NCBI GenBank assembly: GCA_910586445.1
Contig: CAJUHV010000001.1
Span: forward strand, 1 to 64,000
Origin: an uncultured Eubacterium sp.
GTDB lineage: Bacteria > Bacillota > Clostridia > Lachnospirales > Lachnospiraceae
Length of the DNA stretch: 64,000 nucleotides
Direction: 5' to 3'
Positions 36,976 through 46,836 of the stretch are shown in pieces. The notes beneath the pieces are model-generated. The model was given only the letters and a program-made list of their open reading frames with translations, ran no database searches and was not told where the DNA came from. A program made the translations under genes and the position numbers. The first letter of the stretch is position 1. Each line of letters starts with the position of its first letter.

Positions 36976-38415
36976 CTAGAAATTTGCATACGCGAACGGA
37001 TTATTCCTCCCCGCAACTGCCATTGAAACTGACCATATAAATAACAGAACATGAATTACCACTGCAAACGCACCCCACAATTCTTTAATCTTATTTCTCT
37101 GCTGTATTTTTTTCTCAGCCCAAGGAACAATTGGAAAGCATAACATTACTCCTATTAAAATAAAAAAAACATAATCTTTTAATAAAAACAAAGCTCTAGC
37201 ATCTGCAATCGGATTTGATACAGCCCCAAACATATTTAGTATATACTGAACACCTTTACGAAATCCCTCAGCTCTAAAGATCACCCATTGAAAATTTATA
37301 AATAACAGCATAGACATGCGATATATTATTTTCCCAGTCTTAGACTTTATTTCAAACGGCCATCCTGTCATCTTTTCAAGCGAAATAGCAACAAAATATC
37401 CCATTCCCCAAAACATAAAATTCCAACTAACCCCATGCCAAATACTAGTAAGAGCCCATACAATAAATAAATTTCTATAAGTTTTCCATTTTACCTCTCC
37501 GCACGACCTAGAACCTCCCAATGGAATATATACATAATCGCGGAACCAAGCACCTAATGTAATATGCCACTTTCTCCAAAATACTGAAACTGAATCTGCC
37601 CAATAAGGATAATCAAAATTATGCGGGCATCGGTACCCAAACATTCGGCTGATCCCGACTGCCATATCAGAATAACCAGAAAAATCATAATATAACTGCA
37701 GAGAATAACATACTGCTCCGAGCCAAGCATATCCTGCAGACATATATTCTGGAGATGCCGAGAAAGTTTCTATCGTAATATTCGACAATACATTTGCAAG
37801 AAGCATCTTTTTCTGAAACCCAATGATAAACTGATAAATCCCTTCCGAAATATCATCAAAACAGATTTCTTTGTCAATTATGCATCCAGCATTGCATACT
37901 ATCATATCCTCATATCTTGATAGTGGACCTGACTGTATTTGCGGGAAAAAAGACATATATAGAGCCGCCTCTATAGGATCGCCGTATTCATGAATCCGAT
38001 TCATATATATATCCACTAAGTAAGAAATGGCTTTAAAAGTAAAAAATGATATCCCTAACGGCAGCCCTATATTTCTCTTTATAATCTCCCGCCCAAATAA
38101 ATGTCCTGCTGCCTCCAATGCAACATCAAAATACTTATAGTAAACTAATATAGATACATTGAAAACAATTCCAAATATCACTAATCCTGATGATAGTATT
38201 TTTTTATCGCGATTTCTAGCAATATTGTATCCCAAAACGATATTCAAACACATACATACTATTAAAAGCAGAAGATATTCTACTGCGCCACAAGCATAAA
38301 ATAATAAACTAAACAACAATAATATATATTTACGAAGCCTTACCCTGCTTATATAATAAATAAATATTACAATTGGTAGAAATGAAAAAATAAAAACAAC
38401 ATCTGATATTGACAT
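36976..38415 (-). CDS. MBOAT-family O-acyltransferase (second copy)
   Basis: 479 aa with about ten or more membrane segments. The AlgI/DltB-like core shows GLPLGISFFTFKAISYLVD, FPQIQSGPLSRYEDM, YYDFSGYSDMAVGISRMFGY, FWRKWHITLGAWFRDYVYIPLGGSR and ALTSIWHGVSWNFMFWG, including the catalytic His in WHG. Transfers acyl groups across the membrane for glycan decoration. Ribosome site AGGGGA. Pairs with the DHHW gene downstream. Confidence 0.9.
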   Translation of the reverse strand: MSISDVVFIFSFLPIVIFIYYISRVRLRKYILLLFSLLFYACGAVEYLLLLIVCMCLNIVLGYNIARNRDKKILSSGLVIFGIVFNVSILVYYKYFDVALEAAGHLFGREIIKRNIGLPLGISFFTFKAISYLVDIYMNRIHEYGDPIEAALYMSFFPQIQSGPLSRYEDMIVCNAGCIIDKEICFDDISEGIYQFIIGFQKKMLLANVLSNITIETFSASPEYMSAGYAWLGAVCYSLQLYYDFSGYSDMAVGISRMFGYRCPHNFDYPYWADSVSVFWRKWHITLGAWFRDYVYIPLGGSRSCGEVKWKTYRNLFIVWALTSIWHGVSWNFMFWGMGYFVAISLEKMTGWPFEIKSKTGKIIYRMSMLLFINFQWVIFRAEGFRKGVQYILNMFGAVSNPIADARALFLLKDYVFFILIGVMLCFPIVPWAEKKIQQRNKIKELWGAFAVVIHVLLFIWSVSMAVAGRNNPFAYANF

Positions 38416-38490
38416 ATGGTTCCCCTAAACATTATAAATTTACCTTTATTTCTCAATTAAAAACATGAACCCGATCTAAAAAATATACTG

Positions 38491-39960
38491 TTAATCGCTA
38501 TCATCTGTCTCTTCATAGACAAAATTCAGACTAGAAACATATTGATCTATCTCATCATCCCACACAATGATATTGATACCATCATTATACTCTGCCCTCT
38601 CCTTTTCATTAATGAAACAATGAAAGACATTACCTGATTGATTTCTTGCACTTTCAATCCTCCAATAATTACCGCCGACATTTCCTCTCCAGTCTATCTG
38701 TTCATCACTATATCTCTGTGCAATTATAGCTCCATTTGATACAACTATAAAATTATTTCTATTATACGTTTCAACAACAAAATCTGTCTGTACCCCTATG
38801 TGATTCAATGCAAGTATATCTTCTTTTGGTACTTTGTCTAATTCTATATTTCCAATTGATACAGCCATTGAATAATTCTCGCCCAGTATTTCTACTAATC
38901 TATCTATTGTTTCTGCCATACTGATGTAATAATTATCCACACTTCTCTTAAAGTAAGCATAATCTTTCTTCCACTGATCATATTGTGCATTTTTTCTTTT
39001 ATCCGAAAATACATAATTCTTTTCTAAATATTTCCCCATATAATCAGTTACTTTCAAAGCCCCATCATAATTTAGATGATTGCCATTATCAAGTGTTTCC
39101 CTAGACCAATCAATATTTACTGCCCTTCTTAATATTTCATCTGCGCAAAAATCTAAATATATAACACCCATTTCATCTGCTATTTGCTGCATAGCTAGCG
39201 CTTTTGCCCCATTCCATAAACATGTTGGAAACTTAGTTAATATTAGTTCTGCCTGATTTTTATCACATAATTCTTTGATCTTCGTTAGATATTCTCTGCA
39301 AGTGCTGTTCATTTCAACAGGGTTTGATTTCTCATATTCTGAAATATTAAATTCAGCACTCGTAACAGTCATCCTTGGCAAATATCCCTTCGTCACTGAC
39401 CATGAATCATTCAAGAACCACGAAAAGTCATTTTCTTCAAGCATTTCCCACCTGTCATGATATCTAATTGCCGGAAAAATATAGCTCAAGAAATGTTCTT
39501 GTTCTGAATTCTTAGCAACTGCCATTTTTATTGCCTCTATTTTAGGCCAAGACAGCTTCATACGATCAATTGCTTCTCGATTGTACGCCTCCCCTTGTGC
39601 CGCCTGTTCAAATGCTACTAGAGATTCTACGATAACCACCTTAGGACTCTGTATTCGAAAAACATCTTTTAGATTAAAATACGACTGCCATATTCTTTGA
39701 TTACCAGAACCCAATACATAACTAGTGATACCATATGATGAAAAAATATCCTCTGGCGAAATACTGCAAAACGCATGAGAAGATCCAACAAATACTACAT
39801 CTAATGAACCCTTAGGCAGATCATAAATACCTTCATAAGAATAGTGGTCATTGTCTATAGCAACCTCCTTTGCACATGATGGTTTTAATAGTTTTCCCAA
39901 CAAATCCAACAATATCAAAAATCCAATGCAAAACAAAATTATTTTCACTATTTTTTTCAT
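38491..39960 (-). CDS. SGNH/GDSL-like membrane-anchored hydrolase or acyltransferase
   Basis: 489 aa. The ATG at 39960 with GAGGG upstream is preferred over a TTG at 39972. One N-terminal membrane helix, then DVVFVGSSHAFCSISPEDIF (GSSH block with the serine), VVIVESLVAFEQ, and NGNHLNYDGALKVTDYMG (DxxH-like block), the layout of the SGNH partners of MBOAT enzymes. The C-terminal 150 residues are not recognised. It starts 9 bp after the first MBOAT stop. Confidence 0.78.
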   Translation of the reverse strand: MKKIVKIILFCIGFLILLDLLGKLLKPSCAKEVAIDNDHYSYEGIYDLPKGSLDVVFVGSSHAFCSISPEDIFSSYGITSYVLGSGNQRIWQSYFNLKDVFRIQSPKVVIVESLVAFEQAAQGEAYNREAIDRMKLSWPKIEAIKMAVAKNSEQEHFLSYIFPAIRYHDRWEMLEENDFSWFLNDSWSVTKGYLPRMTVTSAEFNISEYEKSNPVEMNSTCREYLTKIKELCDKNQAELILTKFPTCLWNGAKALAMQQIADEMGVIYLDFCADEILRRAVNIDWSRETLDNGNHLNYDGALKVTDYMGKYLEKNYVFSDKRKNAQYDQWKKDYAYFKRSVDNYYISMAETIDRLVEILGENYSMAVSIGNIELDKVPKEDILALNHIGVQTDFVVETYNRNNFIVVSNGAIIAQRYSDEQIDWRGNVGGNYWRIESARNQSGNVFHCFINEKERAEYNDGINIIVWDDEIDQYVSSLNFVYEETDDSD

Positions 39961-39968
39961 AAAATCCC

Positions 39969-41444
39969 TCAAAATTGCATATAAATAAACTCAGATGCCT
40001 GATACCCCATTCCATATGCTCCAAATACCAAAATCGCACAAAGAGCTGCATAATATATTAACCACCGAACAATTATATTGCACTCTGCAATCCACTTTCT
40101 TATTGAAATATTCTTTTCGTGCAGCATATCTACAACCAAAAGAAGAATGATAAATAAAATCAATACACAAAACATATTAGCAGAAATTCCATATTTATAT
40201 AATGTCCCATCTGTCATTACCCATGGACTTGGATATCGGAAGATCGATACAACGATTCTAGCTCCCATCCTCCATCCATCTGCCTTAAAAAAAATCCAAG
40301 CGAAATTTACAAATAAAAATGTCATCATTCTTTTCCAAAGAACCCACCATGCGCTATTTTCATCTATTTTTAATATATACATTCCTTTCTTCTGCAATGG
40401 CAGTATGCAATCTCCAATAATCTGGTATGCACCATGAATAATTCCCCATGCAATAAAATTCAAGCCTGCTCCATGCCAAATTCCGCTCATCAAAAAAACT
40501 ATAAAAATATTAATCCACCGTCTTGCTTTTCCTTTACGCCCCCCTCCCAATGGAATATACAAATAATCTCTATACCAAGAACTTAATGAGATATGCCATC
40601 TTTTCCAAAATTCTCGAACTGACCCAGCTAAATATGGACGCTTAAAATTATCCATCAGTCTAATATCAAATAGCTCAGCTGTACCTGCAGCAATATCTAC
40701 ACAGCCAGAAAAATCAGCATAAATCTGTATACTGTATAACAAGCTTGCAATAAATAATTCCGTTCCACCCACTAAACCATAGTTACTGTAAACAGCATCT
40801 ACAAATATAGATACACGATCAGCAATGACCATTTTTTTCATATAGCCCCAGATCATAAGCTGCAATGCATACATTGTTCTATTGTAACTTAACAAATGTT
40901 TTTTCTGAAACTGTGTTGACAGCTGATCATAACGAGCAATCGGGCCTTGAAGAATATGCGGAAAAAAACTAGCGAATAAAAAAACTTTTAAGATATTTCG
41001 TTCAGGCTCATATCGTAATCTATAAACATCTAGTAGATATCCCATCAATGCCAATGTATAAAAAGAAATTCCGATTGGAACAACCAACGAATATTTGTCC
41101 ATCAACTGCTCGCGTAATTCAAAAATAAAATTCCCATCTGGCCATAATCGACCAAAAAAAGGAAAATATTTAAATGCCATAAGCAGAAAAATATTTATCC
41201 CAATCGAAAATATTACTACAGCATTGCGAACTTGCCCATTAGGTCTTTTAAAAACAATTATTGCGGCTGCATAGATAATTCCAGAACTTACTAAAAGAAA
41301 GATTATCGCTCTAAAATCAAAGGACATATAAAACAAAATACTTGCTGCCAGTAGTACCATCCATTGAAATCTAGATGGAACTACATAATAAAGGCAGTAA
41401 GTTACGAAAATAAAAACGACAAAATACACCGAAATAAATCCCAT
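39969..41444 (-). CDS. MBOAT-family O-acyltransferase (first copy)
   Basis: 491 aa, multi-membrane. Motifs match the other copy: VVPIGISFYTLALMGYLLD, FPHILQGPIARYDQL, YADFSGCVDIAAGTAELF, FWKRWHISLSSWYRDYLYIPLGGGR and MSGIWHGAGLNFIAWG. The frame is complete, with AGGAG before the ATG. The two MBOATs are clearly different sequences, so they may carry different groups or act at different positions. Confidence 0.9.
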   Translation of the reverse strand: MGFISVYFVVFIFVTYCLYYVVPSRFQWMVLLAASILFYMSFDFRAIIFLLVSSGIIYAAAIIVFKRPNGQVRNAVVIFSIGINIFLLMAFKYFPFFGRLWPDGNFIFELREQLMDKYSLVVPIGISFYTLALMGYLLDVYRLRYEPERNILKVFLFASFFPHILQGPIARYDQLSTQFQKKHLLSYNRTMYALQLMIWGYMKKMVIADRVSIFVDAVYSNYGLVGGTELFIASLLYSIQIYADFSGCVDIAAGTAELFDIRLMDNFKRPYLAGSVREFWKRWHISLSSWYRDYLYIPLGGGRKGKARRWINIFIVFLMSGIWHGAGLNFIAWGIIHGAYQIIGDCILPLQKKGMYILKIDENSAWWVLWKRMMTFLFVNFAWIFFKADGWRMGARIVVSIFRYPSPWVMTDGTLYKYGISANMFCVLILFIILLLVVDMLHEKNISIRKWIAECNIIVRWLIYYAALCAILVFGAYGMGYQASEFIYMQF

Positions 41445-41461
41445 ATTTTCTCCTATTGAGT

Positions 41462-42652
41462 TTAATACATTTCTACTTTTATCATCTCGTTATAATGTAT
41501 AATCTCCTCATTCATTTCATCCAGATTATCGTATGTAAAATAAATATGGCTGATCTTTTCATTCATATAATTTTCAATCCGTTCCCCGGGAACAATATTG
41601 ACCGTCTTTTTAAACAGCCTGTGTTCTATGGAAGGATCTATCGAAACGCTTTTTAAAATCCCGTTTCTTTCAGCCATTATGCCGAAATGCCCGCAGTATT
41701 CCGCCTCCGGCTCCGAGACGGCAAGCCGGGAGCAGTCCATGCCCAGCGAGGCCCGTATGTATGCCTCCTCCCATGGAAACCCCGTCATCACATCTGCAAG
41801 GAGCAGCGTCTCATTGCCGAAGCACCTGCGCATCATCTCTATGATATAGGGCCTCCCGCCGCATACCATATACTGGAAGGAAAAGATCCCGTCCGCCAGC
41901 TGCAGGTCCTGCGCCATCCGGGTAATGATGCCGCACAGCTCATCCCTCACGTCCCCAAAATTCTCAGCAGGATATGTCTCTGCCTGCACCAGGTACGGAT
42001 TCCGCATGCAGTATATATTGCTGCTGGACGTCATGACAATTTTCCTGTTTACCAGAAATACGACAATGGACTGCTGCACTCCCGTAAGAAACGATTCCAC
42101 AAGGACATGCTTGTCCCTGGACATTTCAAATGCCCGGCCCACCGCTTCTTCTGCCTGCCTGATATTTTCGGCCTTCATGATCCCCTTGCCTCCCGTGAGG
42201 TCATTCGCCTTGACAATGACAGGGTACCCTGCCCTCCTGCAGTACTCAAGCGCATGCTCCCTGCCGGTAAAACAGCGGGACTGCGGGCACGGGATTCCCT
42301 TTTCCCGGCAGTACTGCCTGAACCGGTCCTTATGGTGCATCAGCACGGCATGCTCATAGGTGTCATGCCCTGCCCACCCCATCCGTTCAGCCACATAAGA
42401 CGACGTAAGCACCCCGAAATCATTCGCGCAGCTTACAATTCCCTCAATGCCGCTGTCTTTCACAAGCCGCAGGACAGCCTCCTTATCCGAATAGTCCTCC
42501 GGGATATACTCATCCGCGTGCCTGTGCCCCGGCAGCCCGGGCATGTTTCCTGTTGTCACGACATAAAATCCCATCTCTGCTGCCTTCTCAATAATCGGGA
42601 TCTCGCTGATTGTGCCGTTTAATATAAGAATCTTCTTTCTGATCCTTCCCAC
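41462..42652 (-). CDS. ATP-grasp ligase, carboxylate-amine type
   Basis: 396 aa, cytosolic. Begins with a Rossmann-like pre-ATP-grasp domain (KKILILNGTISEIPIIEKAAEMGFYVV), then the ATP-binding region (GYPVIVKANDLTGGKGIM, HVLVESFLTG) and Mg-binding IIEMMRRCFGN. It probably joins an amino acid or similar acid to a sugar intermediate; the substrate is unknown. The start is uncertain: the only in-frame usual codon is GTG at 42652, overlapping the best ribosome site. Clearly GC-rich compared with the MBOAT genes beside it. Confidence 0.78.
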   Translation of the reverse strand: MGRIRKKILILNGTISEIPIIEKAAEMGFYVVTTGNMPGLPGHRHADEYIPEDYSDKEAVLRLVKDSGIEGIVSCANDFGVLTSSYVAERMGWAGHDTYEHAVLMHHKDRFRQYCREKGIPCPQSRCFTGREHALEYCRRAGYPVIVKANDLTGGKGIMKAENIRQAEEAVGRAFEMSRDKHVLVESFLTGVQQSIVVFLVNRKIVMTSSSNIYCMRNPYLVQAETYPAENFGDVRDELCGIITRMAQDLQLADGIFSFQYMVCGGRPYIIEMMRRCFGNETLLLADVMTGFPWEEAYIRASLGMDCSRLAVSEPEAEYCGHFGIMAERNGILKSVSIDPSIEHRLFKKTVNIVPGERIENYMNEKISHIYFTYDNLDEMNEEIIHYNEMIKVEMY

Positions 42653-42677
42653 CTCCGTTTAAGAAAAGCATGAATCC

Positions 42678-43883
42678 CTATTTTTTAGGAACTGCATACA
42701 GGACGACATCATAAAGATTCGCACCATGATACCTCAGGTAATAGGCATAACCGCCTTCCAGCCCCCCTCCGATGTCTTCTATCATCCGGGGGATTTCATA
42801 AAGATCTTCTATTTTATGGTACACGCTGACGGCCAGCACCGGATGGTCCTTTCTGATTGTTTCACAGGCACCTGACAGGGATTCCTGTTCACTGCCCTCT
42901 ACATCCATTTTGATAAAATCTACTTTCACCGGGGCCATGCCTGCCAGCACATGGTCGATCGTATCTGCCGGTATCCGCACCTCCCCGTCCCTGCTTACAC
43001 AGGAGGTCTGTCCGTCTGCCTTAAAGCAGAGCTCAGTTTTTTTGCTCCAGCTGCCCTTTTCTATAAAGCTCCAGTTTTTTACGGGCAGGTCCGTGCGGCC
43101 TGCCATCTGCTTCAGCCTGCCCATGTTCTGCCTGTCCGGCTCAAATGCAATTACGGTATCCAGATCCGCATAAAACCCGGCCGCAGCCTCCACTGTGTCG
43201 CCAGTATATGCCCCGCAGTCCACCATGCAGCGCACCGGATAATCCCTCGTTATGTCATTAAAATAATGCTCCGGCGTATGTTCCCTCTCTATGTCCTGCG
43301 CACTGCCCGAAATGCACGCGTTTATAAATCCTTCCAGTGTCCGCCTGGACTTTTCATCCGCCATGCGCCCGTACACCCATTCGAAATCTTTTCTATGCTC
43401 GTTGTAATACTCATATGTCAGTATCTTTCCCTGGATAATTCCGCTGATCGGATATGAAAAAAATATTCCTTCAACTCCTTCTGGCAGTGAAGCAGCCAGC
43501 TGCCTGCCCCTCTCAAAATCAACAAATCCGATCCAGACCGCATCCCCCTCCTTCACAGTGCCCAGCCAGTCTGAAGCCTTCCATACCTGCTTCGTGCTGC
43601 ATGTCCTTGCACCAAAAGCATCCTGCGCCTGTTTTAAGCCGGATACCGTCTCATCATAAGCATCCTGCGCCTGCTCTAAGCCGGATACCGCTTCATCATA
43701 AAATTCATCGTCTACAACATATGCCCTTACACGGACCCGGCTGTTTCCTTCAATAAACAGCCTCACGCGCTCTGCCGTTTCTGCAGCACCCCAGATATAC
43801 AGGTGATTTCCTAAGCCCTGCGCAAATTTTTGTTCCAGTTCCTTCAGCTTTTTTATCCTTAGATCAGTCTGTGCTATATTCAT
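42678..43883 (-). CDS. FkbM-family methyltransferase with repeat insertion (copy 1)
   Basis: 401 aa. N-terminal Rossmann-like domain (LYIWGAAETAERVRLFIEG) and C-terminal FkbM SAM domain (MVDCGAYTGDTVEAAAGFYA, VIAFEPDRQNMGRL, VDFIKMDVEGSEQESLSGA, ending LYDVVLYAVPKK). Between them is a 14-residue tandem repeat (DE.VSGL.QAQDA). Probably O-methylates a sugar of the glycan. One of three relatives in a row. Confidence 0.83.
   Translation of the reverse strand: MNIAQTDLRIKKLKELEQKFAQGLGNHLYIWGAAETAERVRLFIEGNSRVRVRAYVVDDEFYDEAVSGLEQAQDAYDETVSGLKQAQDAFGARTCSTKQVWKASDWLGTVKEGDAVWIGFVDFERGRQLAASLPEGVEGIFFSYPISGIIQGKILTYEYYNEHRKDFEWVYGRMADEKSRRTLEGFINACISGSAQDIEREHTPEHYFNDITRDYPVRCMVDCGAYTGDTVEAAAGFYADLDTVIAFEPDRQNMGRLKQMAGRTDLPVKNWSFIEKGSWSKKTELCFKADGQTSCVSRDGEVRIPADTIDHVLAGMAPVKVDFIKMDVEGSEQESLSGACETIRKDHPVLAVSVYHKIEDLYEIPRMIEDIGGGLEGGYAYYLRYHGANLYDVVLYAVPKK
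43618..43701 (-). repeat. Two-copy 42-bp in-frame tandem repeat
   Basis: Positions 43618-43659 and 43660-43701 are near-identical 42-bp units inside the first FkbM gene, encoding SGLEQAQDAYDETV-like segments. Copy number change would keep the frame. Confidence 0.85.
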
Positions 43884-43916
43884 AAATTTGATATCCTCTG
43901 CTTAAAGTATTTTTGT

Positions 43917-45050
43917 CTAATCCGACACTGCATACAGCACCACGTCATGGCTGTATCTCTCGTAGGCCCTTAGATACAGCCTGTATCCCCCGTACATGGA
44001 ACGGATATACTGTGGCAGGGTAAGAAAATCATCCCTTTTGTGGTATATGCAGACAGCTAGTACTGGGTGGTATGTCTTTATCGTTGCCTCGGCTCCTTTT
44101 AAGGCATTCCATTCACTGCCTTCAATATCCATATCAATAAACATTTCCCGGTTCTTTATTTTACCCTCCTCCGCCAATTCTGAAACAACATGGTCAATAC
44201 TGTCCACTTCTACAGAAATACTGCCATTCTCTGCTATCCTGCTCCCGGTGCTGCTGCCTCCTTCAAATTTTAAAATTCCTTTATGGCCCCATACACCTAT
44301 GTTCATCGTCTTTACATAGTCTCTGTCTGCACAAATCTTTTCTAATGCTGCATAGTTTTCCGGATCCGGCTCCATCAGGACTGCCACGTCCCTGTACTCT
44401 TTTCCGGTTTCCTGTTTATAATTTGCACAAAAAGAAAGAAACGAGTCTCCGTCGAATGCTCCGCAGTCAATCATGCAGGTTATGTTCTTAAGTGATACAA
44501 TCTGCCTGTCATAATACTTATTTCCATCACTCAGAGTTTCCAGATATTCCATCCTGCCACTGATCCGCTGGTTAAAATATGCTTTCATGCACTGTCTTGA
44601 TTTCCCGTCAGCTAGATGACTGTATACATCGTCCAACTGCGGTATATGTTCTTCAACAAATTTATAATCAAACCTATAGCCAGAGGTTTCCAATGCCAAG
44701 GGATCAACTTCTACAAACTTCACAGATTCACTGCTGCCCGGCTGTCTTTTCTCTCTGTCCATAAATGCAGTAATAATGCCAATTTTTCTGTCGTTTCCTG
44801 ACTGCTTTAAAAGTTCACCTATATGAAAAACTGACAAGCCACAGCAAGCCATCCCCTGTTTAAAATAAACTGAATCTACGCAGAATCCCTGTACTATTAT
44901 TCCATGTAACAAAAGAGCAGAAAAAAACATTTCCCCGGCTGCTCCTGCTCCATAGATATACAACTCACGTCCTTCCTTTTTCCACTCAATACACTGTTCA
45001 TATAAAAAACACTCTCTTTCAGCAATGCTAAACTGGTCTCCTCCAAACAT
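43917..45050 (-). CDS. FkbM-family methyltransferase (copy 2)
   Basis: 377 aa. The N-terminal domain LYIYGAGAAGEMFFSALLLH and VQGFCVDSVYF resembles a nucleotide-binding fold. The C-terminal FkbM domain has MIDCGAFDGDSFLSFCANY, EMFIDMDIEGSEWNALKGA and HPVLAVCIYHKRDDFLTLPQYI. Highly similar to copy 3 across its full length, so the two arose by tandem duplication. Ribosome site AAAGGA. Target sugar unknown. Confidence 0.83.
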   Translation of the reverse strand: MFGGDQFSIAERECFLYEQCIEWKKEGRELYIYGAGAAGEMFFSALLLHGIIVQGFCVDSVYFKQGMACCGLSVFHIGELLKQSGNDRKIGIITAFMDREKRQPGSSESVKFVEVDPLALETSGYRFDYKFVEEHIPQLDDVYSHLADGKSRQCMKAYFNQRISGRMEYLETLSDGNKYYDRQIVSLKNITCMIDCGAFDGDSFLSFCANYKQETGKEYRDVAVLMEPDPENYAALEKICADRDYVKTMNIGVWGHKGILKFEGGSSTGSRIAENGSISVEVDSIDHVVSELAEEGKIKNREMFIDMDIEGSEWNALKGAEATIKTYHPVLAVCIYHKRDDFLTLPQYIRSMYGGYRLYLRAYERYSHDVVLYAVSD

Positions 45051-45134
45051 TTTTTCCTTTCACTTTCTGCAACCAATAAATGAATAAGCTATCGCAATAG
45101 CGCCTCTAATTCGCGTAGATTTCTGACATAGCCC

Positions 45135-46247
45135 TCAGCTACGCACTACCGCATATAATACAAGTTCCTGACAATATTTCGAATAAGCCCTGAGATATAA
45201 TTTATAACCCGGGTATAAAGATTTGATATACTGAGGTATCTCAAGAAGATCCTCTTTCTTATGGTAGACACAGACTGCCAATACCGGATGATATTTCCTG
45301 ATCACTGCCTCTGCTCCCTTCAGCGCTTTCAGCTCACTGCCTTCTATATCCATTTTAATCAGATCTACCTCTCCCCTTAAATCCGAGGTGACATTGTCAA
45401 TGCTGTCAGCATTGACGGAAATACTTCCGTTTTCTACAATGCTGCCTGACATTTCTGCTTCTTGAAAGAAAAGCACGTCCTTTTTATCCCATACGCCGAT
45501 ATTCAACGGCACTGCTCCATGGCAGCCAGAAAGCCCCCGAACTATTTTTTGGAAATTATTTTTATCCGGCTCCAATAAAAAAGCCCTGCCTTTATAAGGC
45601 TTTCCGGCTGCCAACTCATAGCAGCCGCAGAACTCCCTGTATGAATCCCCGTCAAATGCCCCGCAGTCTATCATGCACGATATTCTGCTTAGATCATATA
45701 ATTCCTGCTCATAGTACGGTGTTCCCCCGGCTAGCGGTTCCAGATATCCGAACTTCCCGCTGATCCTCTGATTCAAAAATGCTGTCATGCACTGCCTGGA
45801 CTTATCATCTGCCAGACAATCGTATAATCTGCCCAGAACATCCGCATTGCCTTCTATAAATCTGCCATCCATAAGATTTTCTTTATAATTGCATATGCTC
45901 CCCAGCGACCAGAAATCCAGATCTACAATCTCTGCGTTTTCATTACTAGTCCACTCATGCCGCCTATTTCCCATAAATGCTATGACTATGGCGATCTTAT
46001 TCTGAATGCCTGCCCCTGCTATAAGGGCCTCCACCGAATATACAGGCAGGCTGCAGCAGGCTGTATCCGGCTTAAAATACTCCGGGTCAACACAAAATCC
46101 GTCCACCGAAACCTGATGCAGCTGCAGCACATCATAAAAAAAACTTCCGGCCAGCCCGCTGCCAAATATATATAACTTTCTGCCTTCCTCCATAAAATCC
46201 CTGCACTTTTTCAGCAGTACGTTTTCTTTCTCTAAAACCTGCATCAT
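45135..46247 (-). CDS. FkbM-family methyltransferase (copy 3)
   Basis: 370 aa; the ATG at 46247 is chosen because GGGAGG lies eight bases upstream (the frame is open to 46268). N-terminal LYIFGSGLAGSFFYDVLQLH, C-terminal MIDCGAFDGDSYREFCGCYE, VDLIKMDIEGSELKALKGAE and HPVLAVCVYHKKEDLLEIPQ. First of the three FkbM genes in transcription order, after the Kdo-like module. Confidence 0.83.
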   Translation of the reverse strand: MMQVLEKENVLLKKCRDFMEEGRKLYIFGSGLAGSFFYDVLQLHQVSVDGFCVDPEYFKPDTACCSLPVYSVEALIAGAGIQNKIAIVIAFMGNRRHEWTSNENAEIVDLDFWSLGSICNYKENLMDGRFIEGNADVLGRLYDCLADDKSRQCMTAFLNQRISGKFGYLEPLAGGTPYYEQELYDLSRISCMIDCGAFDGDSYREFCGCYELAAGKPYKGRAFLLEPDKNNFQKIVRGLSGCHGAVPLNIGVWDKKDVLFFQEAEMSGSIVENGSISVNADSIDNVTSDLRGEVDLIKMDIEGSELKALKGAEAVIRKYHPVLAVCVYHKKEDLLEIPQYIKSLYPGYKLYLRAYSKYCQELVLYAVVRS

Positions 46248-46306
46248 GCTGTCTGCCTCCCGTTCCAATCTATTCCCTATTCCCGGCCGCGCCAGAAAAT
46301 CTGCAC

Positions 46307-46816
46307 TTAGCTGTAATCATAATCGGCAATGCCGCACCTGCTGATGATCCACTCAATAAACTCCCTGACAGCCCCATGCCCGCCGGGATGTTCTGTTATA
46401 TAATCAGCCTCTTCCTTTATCTTATCTGCTGCATCAGCCGGACATGCACTGAGGCCGGCGATTTTCATGCACTCCAGGTCATTCAGATCGTCGCCTATAT
46501 AGGCTGTCTCTTCCAGGCTGATCCCCTCCTTCTGAAGAATCCTTATCAAGTCCGCCTTTTTATCATGGCTGCCCTGCACCAGATGCACAATTCCAAGCTC
46601 TGCGCACCTTATCCTGACAATCTCAGACTCCCTGCCGGTAATTATAACCGGAATAATGCGGCATGCAGGCAGCATATGCCTGATGGCATACCCGTCCCTG
46701 ACATGAAACCGCTTCACTGCCTCACCCGAGCCTCCTATATAAATGCCCCCGTCTGTCAGCGTCCCATCCACATCCATTACCAGCGCCCTGACTGTTCCGT
46801 TTCCCCTGCCGTCCAT
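46307..46816 (-). CDS. KdsC-like HAD phosphatase
   Basis: 169 aa, the length of tetrameric KdsC enzymes. Motifs: ALVMDVDGTLTDGGIYI (nucleophile Asp), VIITGRESEIVRIRC, and YIGDDLNDLECMKIAG. Expected reaction: 3-deoxy-octulosonate 8-phosphate (or a related nonulosonate 9-phosphate) to the free sugar acid. Its place directly after a KdsA homologue favours the former. Start with GGAGGG upstream. GC-rich like its neighbours. Confidence 0.87.
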   Translation of the reverse strand: MDGRGNGTVRALVMDVDGTLTDGGIYIGGSGEAVKRFHVRDGYAIRHMLPACRIIPVIITGRESEIVRIRCAELGIVHLVQGSHDKKADLIRILQKEGISLEETAYIGDDLNDLECMKIAGLSACPADAADKIKEEADYITEHPGGHGAVREFIEWIISRCGIADYDYS

Positions 46817-46836
46817 ACTCCTGCCCTCCCCTGACC

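Noticed and set aside
41687..42622. Long plus-strand frame opposite the ATP-grasp gene
   Set aside because: Antisense shadow of a GC-rich coding region; residue content (many His, Pro, Arg) and lack of a ribosome site argue against it.
43618..43701. CRISPR-like repeat
   Set aside because: Two adjacent in-frame units without spacers inside a gene. No CRISPR array or cas gene was seen anywhere in the window.
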